A stretch of 28,873 nt of DNA, from NCBI GenBank assembly GCA_946479185.1, contig CAMLFF010000005.1:1-28873 (forward strand), written 5' to 3'. Position numbers and translations under genes: made by a program. How positions within the stretch are numbered: the first letter of the stretch is position 1; every line of letters starts with the position of its first letter. The stretch is from an uncultured Sphingobium sp. Its GTDB lineage: Bacteria > Pseudomonadota > Alphaproteobacteria > Sphingomonadales > Sphingomonadaceae. Shown one piece after another: positions 7,518 through 15,255 of the stretch. A model generated the notes under the pieces. The model saw only the letters and a list, made by a program, of their open reading frames with translations, had not been told where the DNA came from and searched no databases.

Positions 7518-8978
7518 ATGCTGGAGCATCGCAATTTGAACAACCAGATCAACGCTTCGCCCGATCCCGCTGCCGACAAGCTTTCGCAGGGCGTATTGGG
7601 CAGCGTCGACATCACCTTCATGGTTCTGGCCGTTGCGGCGCCTATGGCGATTGTGGTCGCCACGATGCCGATCGCTTTTGCGCTGGGCAATGCGACGGGT
7701 GTCGCTGGCACCTATGTGCTCTCTGGGCTGGCGATTACCTTCTTCGCCATCGGCTATGTCCGCCTGCTGCCGTTCATTCGCAACGCCGGAGCCTTCTACG
7801 CGATCATCTCGCAGACATTTGGCAGGGTGGCGGGTCTGGCGGGGTCCTATGTCGCGCTGGTCTCCTATGTGGCGCTGTGCTGCGCGACGCTCGGGGCATT
7901 ATCCTATTTCGTCACCAATCTGCTGCAGTCGCTAGGGTTGGACTTTGTGCATTGGGGTGTGAGCGCGCTGGCGGTGATCGGCGTTCTGGGGCTGCTGTCC
8001 TATTTCCGCATCGATTTTACGGCCAAGCTGCTGGCGATCGCGCTGGGCGCGGAGGTCATCGCCATTCTTGTGCTCGATGTCGCCATTCTGATGGCGGACG
8101 GCTTGGGATCGCCGAGGGAGATTTTTGCGCCATCGGTGGTGCTGGGTCCGGGGCTTGGCATCAGCGCGATCTACGCCTTTAACTCGGTGATCGGGTTCGA
8201 GGCGACGGCGATCTATCAGGAAGAGGCGCGCAATCCAAAGGTCAGCATCCCGCGTGCGACTTATGCGGCGATTGCGGTGATCTGTATATTCTACGTCTTC
8301 ACAGCCTATGCCTTCATCGTCGCAAGCGCGCCCGATGTGCGGGGCGCTGCTGCCGAGGATCCGGGGCAGTTCGTCTTCGGGCTGGCGCGCCGCTATCTTG
8401 GGCCGCAGGGCGAGGTCGTCCTGGAGATGCTGGTGATCAGCAGCGCGTTCGCCGCAGTGCTGGGGTTGTTCAACAACAGCGCCCGCTATGTCTTCGCGCT
8501 TGCCCGCGATGGCGCGCTGCCCGCCCGACTTGCGCGCACCCGCAGCGTGAACGGTGCGCCCTTCAATGCCGGTTTACCGATCATTCTGGTGCTCGCCGTC
8601 GTGATCTCGCTGTTCGCGCTGGCCGGGCTCGATCCATTGCTGTCGCTCACCACCGCCTTGACCGGCTTCGGCTCGGTGGGCCTGATGGCTCTGCTGACCA
8701 TCACTGCCTTTGCGATCCCGCTCTTTTTGAAGAAGCGCTTGGGCCGTTTTGGGCTGGTGTCGATCTTTCCGTTTATGGGTGGAGCGATGTTGCTGGTGGG
8801 GATGATCCTCTCGGTCGCCAACTATCCGCTGCTGACCGGCACCGATTCCAAGTTGATCAACCAACTCCCTATCCTGCTCGCCGTGATCGCCGCTGCGGGG
8901 ATGGTGCAGGCGCTCATCCTGCGTCGCCGCCATCCCGCCATTTTTGCACGCATCGGATTGAGCCAGGTCGCGGGCTAA
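7518..8978 (+). CDS. APC-superfamily amino acid / amine permease
   Basis: 486 aa from the chosen ATG, with about 12 hydrophobic segments. The first is LGSVDITFMVLAVAAPMAIV, followed by GNATGVAGTYVLSGL and a conserved RNAGAFYAII (the G-A-F-Y segment of the substrate site). The middle region includes FNSVIGFEATAIYQEEARNP, the IGFE motif and EEARNPKVSIPRA signature of APC permeases. It should import an amino acid, amine or similar cation at the inner membrane. The start is uncertain: the frame opens at 7467, no candidate has a strong ribosome site, and a LysR box at 7404-7424 would put transcription near 7480, favouring 7518 or a TTG at 7536. The next gene is an aldehyde dehydrogenase, 26 bp downstream. 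Confidence 0.92.
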   Translation: MLEHRNLNNQINASPDPAADKLSQGVLGSVDITFMVLAVAAPMAIVVATMPIAFALGNATGVAGTYVLSGLAITFFAIGYVRLLPFIRNAGAFYAIISQTFGRVAGLAGSYVALVSYVALCCATLGALSYFVTNLLQSLGLDFVHWGVSALAVIGVLGLLSYFRIDFTAKLLAIALGAEVIAILVLDVAILMADGLGSPREIFAPSVVLGPGLGISAIYAFNSVIGFEATAIYQEEARNPKVSIPRATYAAIAVICIFYVFTAYAFIVASAPDVRGAAAEDPGQFVFGLARRYLGPQGEVVLEMLVISSAFAAVLGLFNNSARYVFALARDGALPARLARTRSVNGAPFNAGLPIILVLAVVISLFALAGLDPLLSLTTALTGFGSVGLMALLTITAFAIPLFLKKRLGRFGLVSIFPFMGGAMLLVGMILSVANYPLLTGTDSKLINQLPILLAVIAAAGMVQALILRRRHPAIFARIGLSQVAG

Positions 8979-9004
8979 TTTCAGATATTTCAGGAGATAT
9001 TCTC

Positions 9005-10513
9005 ATGACGACCGGCAACGATCTTTCCCAGCTGACCGCCAAGGCCGCCGCCTTCATCGCTGGCAAAAAGGGTCTCTTCATCGGCGGCGATTGGCGCGCT
9101 GCGCAGGGTGATGAGACGCTGCCGGTCATCGACCCAAGCAGCGGGCGCGAGGTAGGCCGCATCGCACAGGCCAGCGCGGCCGATGTCGATGCGGCGGTCG
9201 CAGCGGCGCGGCGCGCGCTCGAAGATCCGGCATGGGCGCGGATGCGGGGGCACCAGCGCGAGGAGATCATGCTGCGTCTGGCTGAGCTGATCCGGGCTGA
9301 AGCGCAGTCGCTGGCGGAAATTGAGACAGTGAACAGCGGCAAGCTGATCGCCAATACGCGCCTCTTCGATGTCGATCTCTCGGTTCATACCCTGCGTTAC
9401 ATGGCGGGCTGGGCGACCAAGCTCCACGGCGAGACGATGGATCTTTCCGTCCCCTACCTGCCGAACATGCGCTTCAATGGCTTCACGCGGCGCTTTCCAG
9501 TTGGTGTTGTCGCCGCGATCACGCCGTGGAACGTACCGCTGTGCCAGGCGGTCTGGAAGCTGGCGCCGGTGCTTGCAACTGGCTGCACCATCGTTCTCAA
9601 ACCCTCTGAACTGACCTCTCTCACCGCGCTCCGCCTCGCCGAGCTGTGCGACGAAGCGGGCGTTCCCCCGGGCGTCGTCAATGTCATCACCGGCACGGGC
9701 GATGTGACAGGCAAGGCGCTGGTCGAGCATCCCGGCGTCGACAAGATCAATTTCACCGGCTCCACCCGCGTCGGCCAGATGATTGCGGAGCAGGCCGCCC
9801 GCAATTTCAAGCATTATAATCTCGAACTCGGTGGCAAATCCCCGCTGATCATTGCCGAGGATGCCGATCTGGAGAAGGCGATCCCCGGCGCAGCCTGGGC
9901 GATCTACGGCAATTCCGGTCAGAACTGCTGCGCTGGCTCCCGTGCGTTGATCCATGAAAAGCATTTCGACAAGGTCGTCGCGGGCGTAGCGGAGATCGCC
10001 GCCTCGATCCGCCTCGGGCCGGGTCTGGATACCACATCCATGATGGGACCGCTGGTCGGCATGACCCACCGCGCGCGGGTCGCAGAGCATGTCGATCGGG
10101 CACGGAACTCCGGAGCGGATGTGATCGGTGGCGAGATCGTTGAAGGGGAGGGGAGCTATTTCACCCCCGCGATCATCACTGGGCTGGATCATGGTCATCC
10201 GACGGTGCAGCAGGAAATCTTCGGCCCGGTGCTGTGCGCCTTCCCGTTCAAGGATGACGAGGAGGCGCTACGCCTTGCCAATGATACGTCGTTTGGCCTC
10301 GGCGCAAGCATCTGGACCCAGGGACTGGCGACCGCCAACCGCTATTTCGAGCGGCTGAAGGCTGGCACGGTGTGGATCAACACCCACAACATCCTCGACC
10401 TCTCCCTGCCATTTGGCGGGGTCAAGCAGTCAGGTGTTGGCTTTGAGCTTGGGCATGAGGGGGTTCTGTCGCACACTGTGCTGCGCGCCGGGGTCATGCT
10501 GGCTGAGGATTGA
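9005..10513 (+). CDS. NAD(P)-dependent aldehyde dehydrogenase
   Basis: 502 aa, full-length ALDH. The ATG has CAGGAG about 9 bases upstream. Cofactor and active-site motifs are intact: TPWNVP with the oxyanion-hole Asn176, LKPSE, FTGSTRVGQ, ELGGKSP with general-base Glu274, and GQNCCAGSR with the catalytic cysteine at about 308. The C terminus has PFGGVKQSGVGFELG. It oxidises an aldehyde to the carboxylate in the cytoplasm. PFGG..SG.G and the overall style resemble betaine-aldehyde, aminoaldehyde or gamma-glutamyl-aminoaldehyde dehydrogenases, which fits an amine pathway with the permease and the flavin oxidase, but the substrate is not readable. It is probably co-transcribed with the permease. 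Confidence 0.96.
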   Translation: MTTGNDLSQLTAKAAAFIAGKKGLFIGGDWRAAQGDETLPVIDPSSGREVGRIAQASAADVDAAVAAARRALEDPAWARMRGHQREEIMLRLAELIRAEAQSLAEIETVNSGKLIANTRLFDVDLSVHTLRYMAGWATKLHGETMDLSVPYLPNMRFNGFTRRFPVGVVAAITPWNVPLCQAVWKLAPVLATGCTIVLKPSELTSLTALRLAELCDEAGVPPGVVNVITGTGDVTGKALVEHPGVDKINFTGSTRVGQMIAEQAARNFKHYNLELGGKSPLIIAEDADLEKAIPGAAWAIYGNSGQNCCAGSRALIHEKHFDKVVAGVAEIAASIRLGPGLDTTSMMGPLVGMTHRARVAEHVDRARNSGADVIGGEIVEGEGSYFTPAIITGLDHGHPTVQQEIFGPVLCAFPFKDDEEALRLANDTSFGLGASIWTQGLATANRYFERLKAGTVWINTHNILDLSLPFGGVKQSGVGFELGHEGVLSHTVLRAGVMLAED

Positions 10514-10656
10514 TCGCTCAGGCGCGAGCAATCCGAGTGGGTTGAAGGATGACGGCTTCCGCCTAGGGCGTGCGCAAGTTGGGCGGGCATGATCTTTCTA
10601 AACACGCCTTCGGGATAGACGTCGGCGCGCTGAGGCGGCCTGTTGATCGAAAGCCG
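10514..10656. other. Convergent spacer, no gene seen
   Basis: This separates the aldehyde dehydrogenase from the convergent flavoprotein gene. A short GCTC-N6-GAGC hairpin lies just after the dehydrogenase stop, but without a T-run. I see no convincing intrinsic terminator and no coding frame. Confidence 0.5.
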
Positions 10657-11577
10657 TTAGCGAAGCAGAAGGTCAAGCTGCGCCAAGTCATTGCGGATTG
10701 CGGTGGCTGCCACTCCGCCTTCGCCCATCGCGTGGCTGATCTGGTCCAGCCCCAACACGACGTCGCCTGCGGCATAGAGGCCACGAATGGATGTGCGTTG
10801 TTGGAGGTCAACCTTCAACTGACCTTCTTCCGAAACATCAGCGCCTAAGCTGACGGCCAGTTCAGACTGAATGTCTGATCCCAACGCGGGGTACAAGGTA
10901 TCGAAACGCAGCTGCCTGCCAGGCAGATCCAGGGCAATTTTATCGTCCAGCAGGGTGAATGCATGAATGGGGCCATTCATCACCTCAATGCCAGCCGATT
11001 CACAACGTTCGCGCAAATCTTCGGAAAGCCGGTGCTCGCCATGGGGGCAAATGAGTGTGATGTGCCGGGTGAAGCTCCGAAGGAAAATCGCTTCTTCAAC
11101 GCCATGACGTTCTGAACCCACGACCGCGACAGTCTGGTCCGTGACTTCATAACCATCACACACGGGGCAGTAGCGGATCAGCCCCCTTAAGAGGCCCTTA
11201 TCATGCGTCGCATTGTCGATCATGGGACGGCGATTAACGACACCGGTTGCGAGCAGAACTGTGCTTGCGGTGTAGGATTTGCCGTCCCACTCGCAGGTGA
11301 GGTTTCCCTCAGACGAGAGGTGCAGTCGCGTAACCTCGCCTTGAACGATCCGCGCTCCATATTTGCGCGCTTGTTCGGTCATGAGGGCGATAAGGTGCGC
11401 TCCGGCGATGCCCTCGGGGAAACCGGCATGATTATGGGAACGAGGAATGGAAAGAGCCCGACCGTCACCTCTGTCGACCACCAGAACCGAAAGGTGGAAA
11501 CGGGCAAGATATATGGCTGCTGTCAGTCCGGCTGGACCGCCGCCAATGATCACACAATCAATCATGGTCTGATGCAT
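10657..11577 (-). CDS. Thioredoxin-reductase-like FAD/NAD(P)H oxidoreductase
   Basis: 306 aa, the size of low-molecular-weight thioredoxin reductases and ferredoxin/flavodoxin-type relatives. The FAD dinucleotide fold GGGPAG is at residues 12-17. The redox pair CPVC is at 137-140, inside YCPVCDGYEV. The C-terminal FAD motif GLYAAGDVVLGLDQISHAMG is followed by a VAATAI helix. The NADP-side GxGxxA motif is degenerate (VVGSERHGVEEA), so the pyridine cofactor or partner is unclear. The protein probably reduces a thioredoxin-like or disulfide partner. Its start overlaps the 3' end of the AlkB-like gene by 20 bp, or 8 bp if the second Met at 11565 is used. It is probably not the cell's canonical trxB, since the TrxB start differs and no thioredoxin gene is near. 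Confidence 0.9.
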   Translation of the reverse strand: MHQTMIDCVIIGGGPAGLTAAIYLARFHLSVLVVDRGDGRALSIPRSHNHAGFPEGIAGAHLIALMTEQARKYGARIVQGEVTRLHLSSEGNLTCEWDGKSYTASTVLLATGVVNRRPMIDNATHDKGLLRGLIRYCPVCDGYEVTDQTVAVVGSERHGVEEAIFLRSFTRHITLICPHGEHRLSEDLRERCESAGIEVMNGPIHAFTLLDDKIALDLPGRQLRFDTLYPALGSDIQSELAVSLGADVSEEGQLKVDLQQRTSIRGLYAAGDVVLGLDQISHAMGEGGVAATAIRNDLAQLDLLLR

Positions 11578-12166
11578 GAGCGATGTTACGTTTCGCGCTT
11601 TGCTTCCCCGATAAGGTGCGGAACGTGATCGACCAGCGCGGCTCCTTTACGGGAGGAATGCTATGCTCCCAAATATTGCGCGCTTCGCCTGAGAGCAGGT
11701 ACACCGAGCGAGGCGCTAAAGACATGGTGCGGCGCTCAAAACTCGATCCAGCTCTGCGTCTGAAGCGCAGCGGTGCTTCACTGCCAAGCGAGAGTCCCAC
11801 GACTTCATTGAATACCGATCTGTCCCGGTGCCAGCCAATCCCTGCGCCCGCCTCGTAGCGGGTCAACAAAACCTGTACTAAATCTTCTGCTACTATCCCG
11901 GAGAGTTTTGCGAGGGTGTTCCGGATCGGTTGCAGCCAATGCGGAACAGGGTCGGTCTCTCCGAACCCGCCGCGGTCAAAATCATAATGCCATCCGAAGG
12001 AGTGCGTCTCGCGCTTTCCTGTCCAGCCTTGAAACCGAAACGGTTCAAGTGGCTCGGCATCTATGTGCTCGATCAAGCTCGCCTCTTGGGCCGCAGTGAT
12101 CCCTTCGTTCCAAAATGAAAGCCCGCATGGCGACCGGCTGAAAAGGTCTGGTTGGTTCATCGGCAT
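11558..12166 (-). CDS. AlkB-like Fe(II)/2-oxoglutarate-dependent dioxygenase
   Basis: 202 aa, matching compact AlkB homologues. The metal triad is visible: His113 and Asp115 in GWHRDR, and the distal His168 in WEHSIPPV. The 2-oxoglutarate-binding arginine is in RWSITFRTLS (Arg177 or Arg183). The region GWHYDF (58-63) and LTRYEAGAGIGWHRD match the nucleotide-recognition side of the family. Such enzymes oxidatively remove alkyl groups from DNA or RNA bases; some act on proteins. There is no Ada gene nearby. It is followed by and overlaps the flavoprotein gene, an arrangement that hints at shared expression under redox or alkylation stress. It is closer to the short eukaryote-like AlkB homologues than to E. 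coli AlkB by eye, a tentative judgement. Confidence 0.92.
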   Translation of the reverse strand: MPMNQPDLFSRSPCGLSFWNEGITAAQEASLIEHIDAEPLEPFRFQGWTGKRETHSFGWHYDFDRGGFGETDPVPHWLQPIRNTLAKLSGIVAEDLVQVLLTRYEAGAGIGWHRDRSVFNEVVGLSLGSEAPLRFRRRAGSSFERRTMSLAPRSVYLLSGEARNIWEHSIPPVKEPRWSITFRTLSGKQSAKRNIAHASDHD

Positions 12167-12888
12167 GCTATCGGGTCAGAGCAATCGGATCGAGAGCGCT
12201 TCATCCAGCGCGGTATAATTGTGGGTGCGAACAGACATTGTGCAGGCTTTACGCTGTTTCGCTGCGTTTGTTCCGTTTGAAGAACGTCAATTAATCAAGA
12301 TCAACAAGAACAATTGCGAAAGAGACTTGCAGGATGGAGGGGCTGCCGAATGACAGCGCGGGGCCGGACTTATCCAATGGGAAGGGTTGGTCACCTATTC
12401 GCGTTGCCAGCGTTAGCCAGATCAGAAATGTGGAAATCACTGGCGGGCAAATCCGCTCGATATCGCCGCGAAACTCCGACTGGCAAAGTCGTTCGTTTGG
12501 CCCTGACGGAGCGTTCGTTTAGACGATGTAGCCGACCTTGCTGATACCGTCGCAATGATGTCATCATAGAATTCAACGTAGGTCAGGAAAATGGACTGCC
12601 ATTCCGGCGTATCCGCACCGTCTGCCAGCCATTGAAAATGGCGGCGTCGATCTTCCAAATGCGCCCGCATTTCTCGCCGGATCATCGCGTTTTCAACTCA
12701 CCATCAAAATGACCTAGGATAATATTTCACAACTGGTCCATTGGTTCCTCACTCGTTTACGATATCAACGCGGACTGCCACGATCAGCGCATAGCAGGCG
12801 GCCCCCTGACGACATCGCCGTAGAGCCACTCAACCGATCCTCACCTTTACGGGATCGAAGCACCAAAATGATCGTTCAGCCGCTTTAG
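12167..12888. other. Gene-poor 0.7 kb stretch between AlkB-like gene and phosphatase
   Basis: Only one short frame, listed separately, looks at all protein-like. The part around 12270-12330 is AT-richer than the surroundings. A 62-codon plus-strand frame at 12334-12522 has no clear ribosome site or recognisable fold. A six-codon frame (12868-12888) ends directly before the phosphatase GTG and may only be chance. No tRNA, transposase remnant or clear terminator was seen. It may be a decayed gene region. Confidence 0.5.
12437..12685 (-). CDS. Small hypothetical protein, 82 aa, doubtful
   Basis: Not recognised. The first ~48 residues (MIRREMRAHLEDRRRHFQW to YVEFYDDIIATVSA) read like a real soluble helical protein with mixed charge and aromatics. 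The last ~34 (SATSSKRTLRQGQTNDFA onward) are low-complexity and Ser/Arg rich, like an out-of-frame read. This fits either a short protein whose 3' end has been shifted or degraded, or chance. There is no strong ribosome site: the ATG is preceded by AAAACGCG, and the Met at residue 6 has GGCGAGA just before it. It lies alone, with no operon partner. Confidence 0.35.
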   Translation of the reverse strand: MIRREMRAHLEDRRRHFQWLADGADTPEWQSIFLTYVEFYDDIIATVSARSATSSKRTLRQGQTNDFASRSFAAISSGFARQ

Positions 12889-13659
12889 GTGGAGGTGGCG
12901 TTGAACTGGCCAGAACAACTCATCATTGTGCGGCACGGGCAGAGTGCGGGGAATGTAGCCCGCGACGCGGCGCATGACGCTGCAATAGACAGGATCGCCC
13001 TGGATTCTCGAGACGCGGACGTGCCGCTGAGCGATCTGGGTGTTGAGCAGGCAAGGGCGCTGGGTGAGTGGTTTGCAAGATTGCCACCACATCATCGGCC
13101 GGACGTTCTCCTATCCTCCCCTTATTTGCGGGCTTTCCAGACTGCAGAGCATTTTCGGGACGTGGGTGGCGCTGATGCAAGCAGCAAGATCTGCTTCGAT
13201 GAGCGTCTGCGAGAAAAGGAATTCGGCATCTTGGATGGCCTTACCACGCCTGGCGTGGCCAATGTCTTCCCCGATCAGGCTGAGTTTCGCCGTTTGCTTG
13301 GCAAATTCTATCATCGGCCCCCAGGTGGTGAGAGCTGGTGCGATGTCATTTTGCGATTGAGGTCGGTGCTGGATACCATCTCGCTGCATTATAGCGGCAA
13401 GCGCGTGATCATTTTTACGCATCAGGTGGTGGTGCTGTGCATGCGCTATATCATCGAAAGTCTTGATGAAGCGGCGATATTAGAAATCGATCGAGAGGGC
13501 GATGTCGCGAATTGCGCGATTACGGAATATCGCTTCGCGCCCGAGGCGGGCTTGGATGGCGGACTGAGCCTTGAGCGCTACAATGTGACAGCACCGGCAG
13601 GCAATCACATCGCCCCCGTCACGAGCGCACCCGATCCAATAGCGGGGAGACGCGGATGA
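12889..13659 (+). CDS. Histidine phosphatase (phosphoglycerate-mutase-like) family protein
   Basis: 256 aa. The catalytic RHG is at residues 15-17 (IIVRHGQSAGN), the supporting acid is in RLREKEFGILDG, and the second active-site His is in FTHQVVVLCMRY. These are the core features of branch 1 histidine phosphatases, which remove phosphate from sugars, nucleotides or other small molecules. Start choice: the frame is closed just upstream by TAG, and GTG at 12889 is the first codon. GGAGG at 12891-12895 would instead fit a TTG start at 12901 (five-base spacing), losing four residues. The stop overlaps the next gene as ATGA, so they are translationally coupled. Pairing with a metabolite-repair enzyme suggests damage clean-up, which is inference. 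Confidence 0.92.
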   Translation: MEVALNWPEQLIIVRHGQSAGNVARDAAHDAAIDRIALDSRDADVPLSDLGVEQARALGEWFARLPPHHRPDVLLSSPYLRAFQTAEHFRDVGGADASSKICFDERLREKEFGILDGLTTPGVANVFPDQAEFRRLLGKFYHRPPGGESWCDVILRLRSVLDTISLHYSGKRVIIFTHQVVVLCMRYIIESLDEAAILEIDREGDVANCAITEYRFAPEAGLDGGLSLERYNVTAPAGNHIAPVTSAPDPIAGRRG

Positions 13660-14570
13660 TGGAGAAGCTGGATCTTGACTGGCTTCGCGCGAACCCTCTT
13701 CCTGAGGTGAGCGAGGCAAGGGACAAGGACTCGCGGGGTCGGGTGCTGGTCATCGGCGGTGCAGAATTTGTGCCAGGCGCTCTCCGCCTTACTGGCGAGG
13801 CTGCGTTACGCGCGGGCGCTGGCAAGCTACAGATGGCGACTGTGCGGTCGGCTGCGATGGCGCTCGCGGTTCTCGTGCCGGAGGCGGCAATGATCGCGTT
13901 GCCCGCTGACGAGGAGGGAGAAATTGCGTTTGAAGCTGCCGAACTTCTGAAAGAGCGTTTGTCTCGATGCGATACGCTGATCATCGGCCCAGGAATGTCT
14001 GCTGGTAATCAAACGGCAGAATTGGTGGCCGCGTTGTTGCGCACACCCGTTCCCGAACAGACCATCATTCTGGACGCTGCCGCACTCACCTTCGCCAAAG
14101 AGCTTCAAAAACTAATCTCGGCTCATGAGGGGCGCGTCATCATGACACCCCATCACCGTGAGATGAGCTTTCTCACCGGGCAGGATATTCACGAGATAGA
14201 CAATGACCCAGTCTCAGCAGCGCAGCACGTAGCGCGAGACTTCGGCGCTGTTGTCGTGCTGAAAAGCGCGCGCACGGTTCTAGCCTCTCCAGATGGGAAA
14301 ATGCTGAAATTCGAAGGAGGCAGCGTGGGGCTAGCCACGGGCGGCTCTGGTGATGTTCTCGCAGGACTTATAGGCGGCACGGCGGCCAGAGGCGCGGATG
14401 CCTGGACAGCGGCTGGCTGGGGTGTTTTCACCCATGGCGCAGCCGGCGCGAAGCTCTCGGCGTCCGTGGGAACGATAGGATTTCTCTCGCGCGAGCTCCT
14501 GCCAATCATCCCTGCTGTCATGAGCGAGCTACAGCAGGAAAACGGGCACTCCTTGCGCACGTCAATCTAA
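13656..14570 (+). CDS. nnrD: ADP/ATP-dependent NAD(P)H-hydrate dehydratase (stand-alone)
   Basis: 304 aa, corresponding only to the C-terminal dehydratase half of the bifunctional Nnr/YjeF protein; the epimerase (NnrE) half is absent and must be elsewhere. Ribokinase-like fold motifs are present: GGAEFVPGALRLTGEAALRA with GAGK, IGPGMS at 110-115, TPHHREM at 164-170 and the nucleotide-binding GGSGDVLAGLIGG from 229. The reaction uses ADP or ATP to convert S-NAD(P)HX back to NAD(P)H, a metabolite-repair step. The ATG overlaps the phosphatase stop by 4 bp. It converges on a response regulator 20 bp downstream. Confidence 0.93.
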   Translation: MMEKLDLDWLRANPLPEVSEARDKDSRGRVLVIGGAEFVPGALRLTGEAALRAGAGKLQMATVRSAAMALAVLVPEAAMIALPADEEGEIAFEAAELLKERLSRCDTLIIGPGMSAGNQTAELVAALLRTPVPEQTIILDAAALTFAKELQKLISAHEGRVIMTPHHREMSFLTGQDIHEIDNDPVSAAQHVARDFGAVVVLKSARTVLASPDGKMLKFEGGSVGLATGGSGDVLAGLIGGTAARGADAWTAAGWGVFTHGAAGAKLSASVGTIGFLSRELLPIIPAVMSELQQENGHSLRTSI

Positions 14571-14590
14571 TGCCGCATGTTGAATGGTCA

Positions 14591-14974
14591 TTAGTCGCTG
14601 TCAGGCAGGAGCGTCTTTATCGTCTTTAACACGACGCTGCTATTATAGGGCTTAGAGAGAAATTTACCGTGGTCGGGCATGTCTTCGTCAGAAATTTTGT
14701 GATGCCCTGATGTCAGCAACAGGCGAATATCTGGCCAGCGTTTATTGACAATTTCTGCCAAAGCCAGACCATCCATGCTTCCGGGCATATCAATATCACT
14801 GAATAAGAGGCTCACGCCTTCAGCGTTCTCGAGAATGCGAAGGGCCTCATCCGCGCTAGTGGCTTCGATGACTTCATAGCCTGCCTCGGCGATCATGTCG
14901 GCACCAAACATGCGGATCATGGCTTGGTCGTCAACCACCAGAACTGTTCCGGCCAACATCTTGGGCTCGCCCAT
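14591..14974 (-). CDS. Single-domain response regulator (receiver only)
   Basis: 127 aa, just one CheY-like receiver with no output domain. The acidic pair is Asp15-Asp16 (VLVVDDQAMIR), the phospho-acceptor is Asp60 in SDIDMPG, with Thr88 (LLLTSGH) and Lys108 (FLSKPYN). AAGGAA lies 6 bases before the ATG. It lies downstream of, and on the same strand as, the hybrid kinase, 281 bp away. It could be a phosphate sink, a stand-alone target of that kinase, or a protein-interaction output. Single-domain regulators of this style are frequent beside hybrid kinases in sphingomonads and rhizobia. Confidence 0.93.
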   Translation of the reverse strand: MGEPKMLAGTVLVVDDQAMIRMFGADMIAEAGYEVIEATSADEALRILENAEGVSLLFSDIDMPGSMDGLALAEIVNKRWPDIRLLLTSGHHKISDEDMPDHGKFLSKPYNSSVVLKTIKTLLPDSD

Positions 14975-15014
14975 CGCCGTTCCTTACCGCTTATGCATCA
15001 GCACATTAAAGACC

Positions 15015-15028
15015 TTCTGCATGCAGAA
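15015..15028. repeat. 14-bp perfect palindrome upstream of the response regulator
   Basis: TTCTGCATGCAGAA is a perfect self-complement and lies 41 bp before the response-regulator ATG, in the 281-bp spacer between that gene and the hybrid kinase. Its position fits an operator. No matching copy was noticed elsewhere in the window. The rest of the spacer (15029-15255) holds no believable gene or clear terminator. Confidence 0.55.
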
Positions 15029-15255
15029 TGCGCGGCTGGGGTTTTAGGTGCTGTGTTGCACATTCCTTTTTTTGCGAATGCGGTGGGCGCTTGTGGTGGC
15101 CAACCAAAGATACGCTGGCGTCACCCGCTTTTGGTTTTTCCCTCTGGTATTTTCAAGCACTTCGAACGATCCGGAACGAGTGCAGGCCAAGGCTGTGGCG
15201 GAATATGAAATGACCGGCGTGGAAAGCTAGCTAGTCGCCTGTCCCCAGGAAGATA

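Noticed and set aside
1..10513. Calling the cluster the glutamylated putrescine (Puu) pathway
   Set aside because: Permease, oxidase and dehydrogenase types fit, but the ligase and the glutamine amidotransferase are absent, and an amidohydrolase with TonB receptor is not part of that pathway.
12334..12522. Plus-strand frame of 62 aa in the gene-poor stretch
   Set aside because: No clear ribosome site, no recognisable fold and no operon partner; kept only as a mention.
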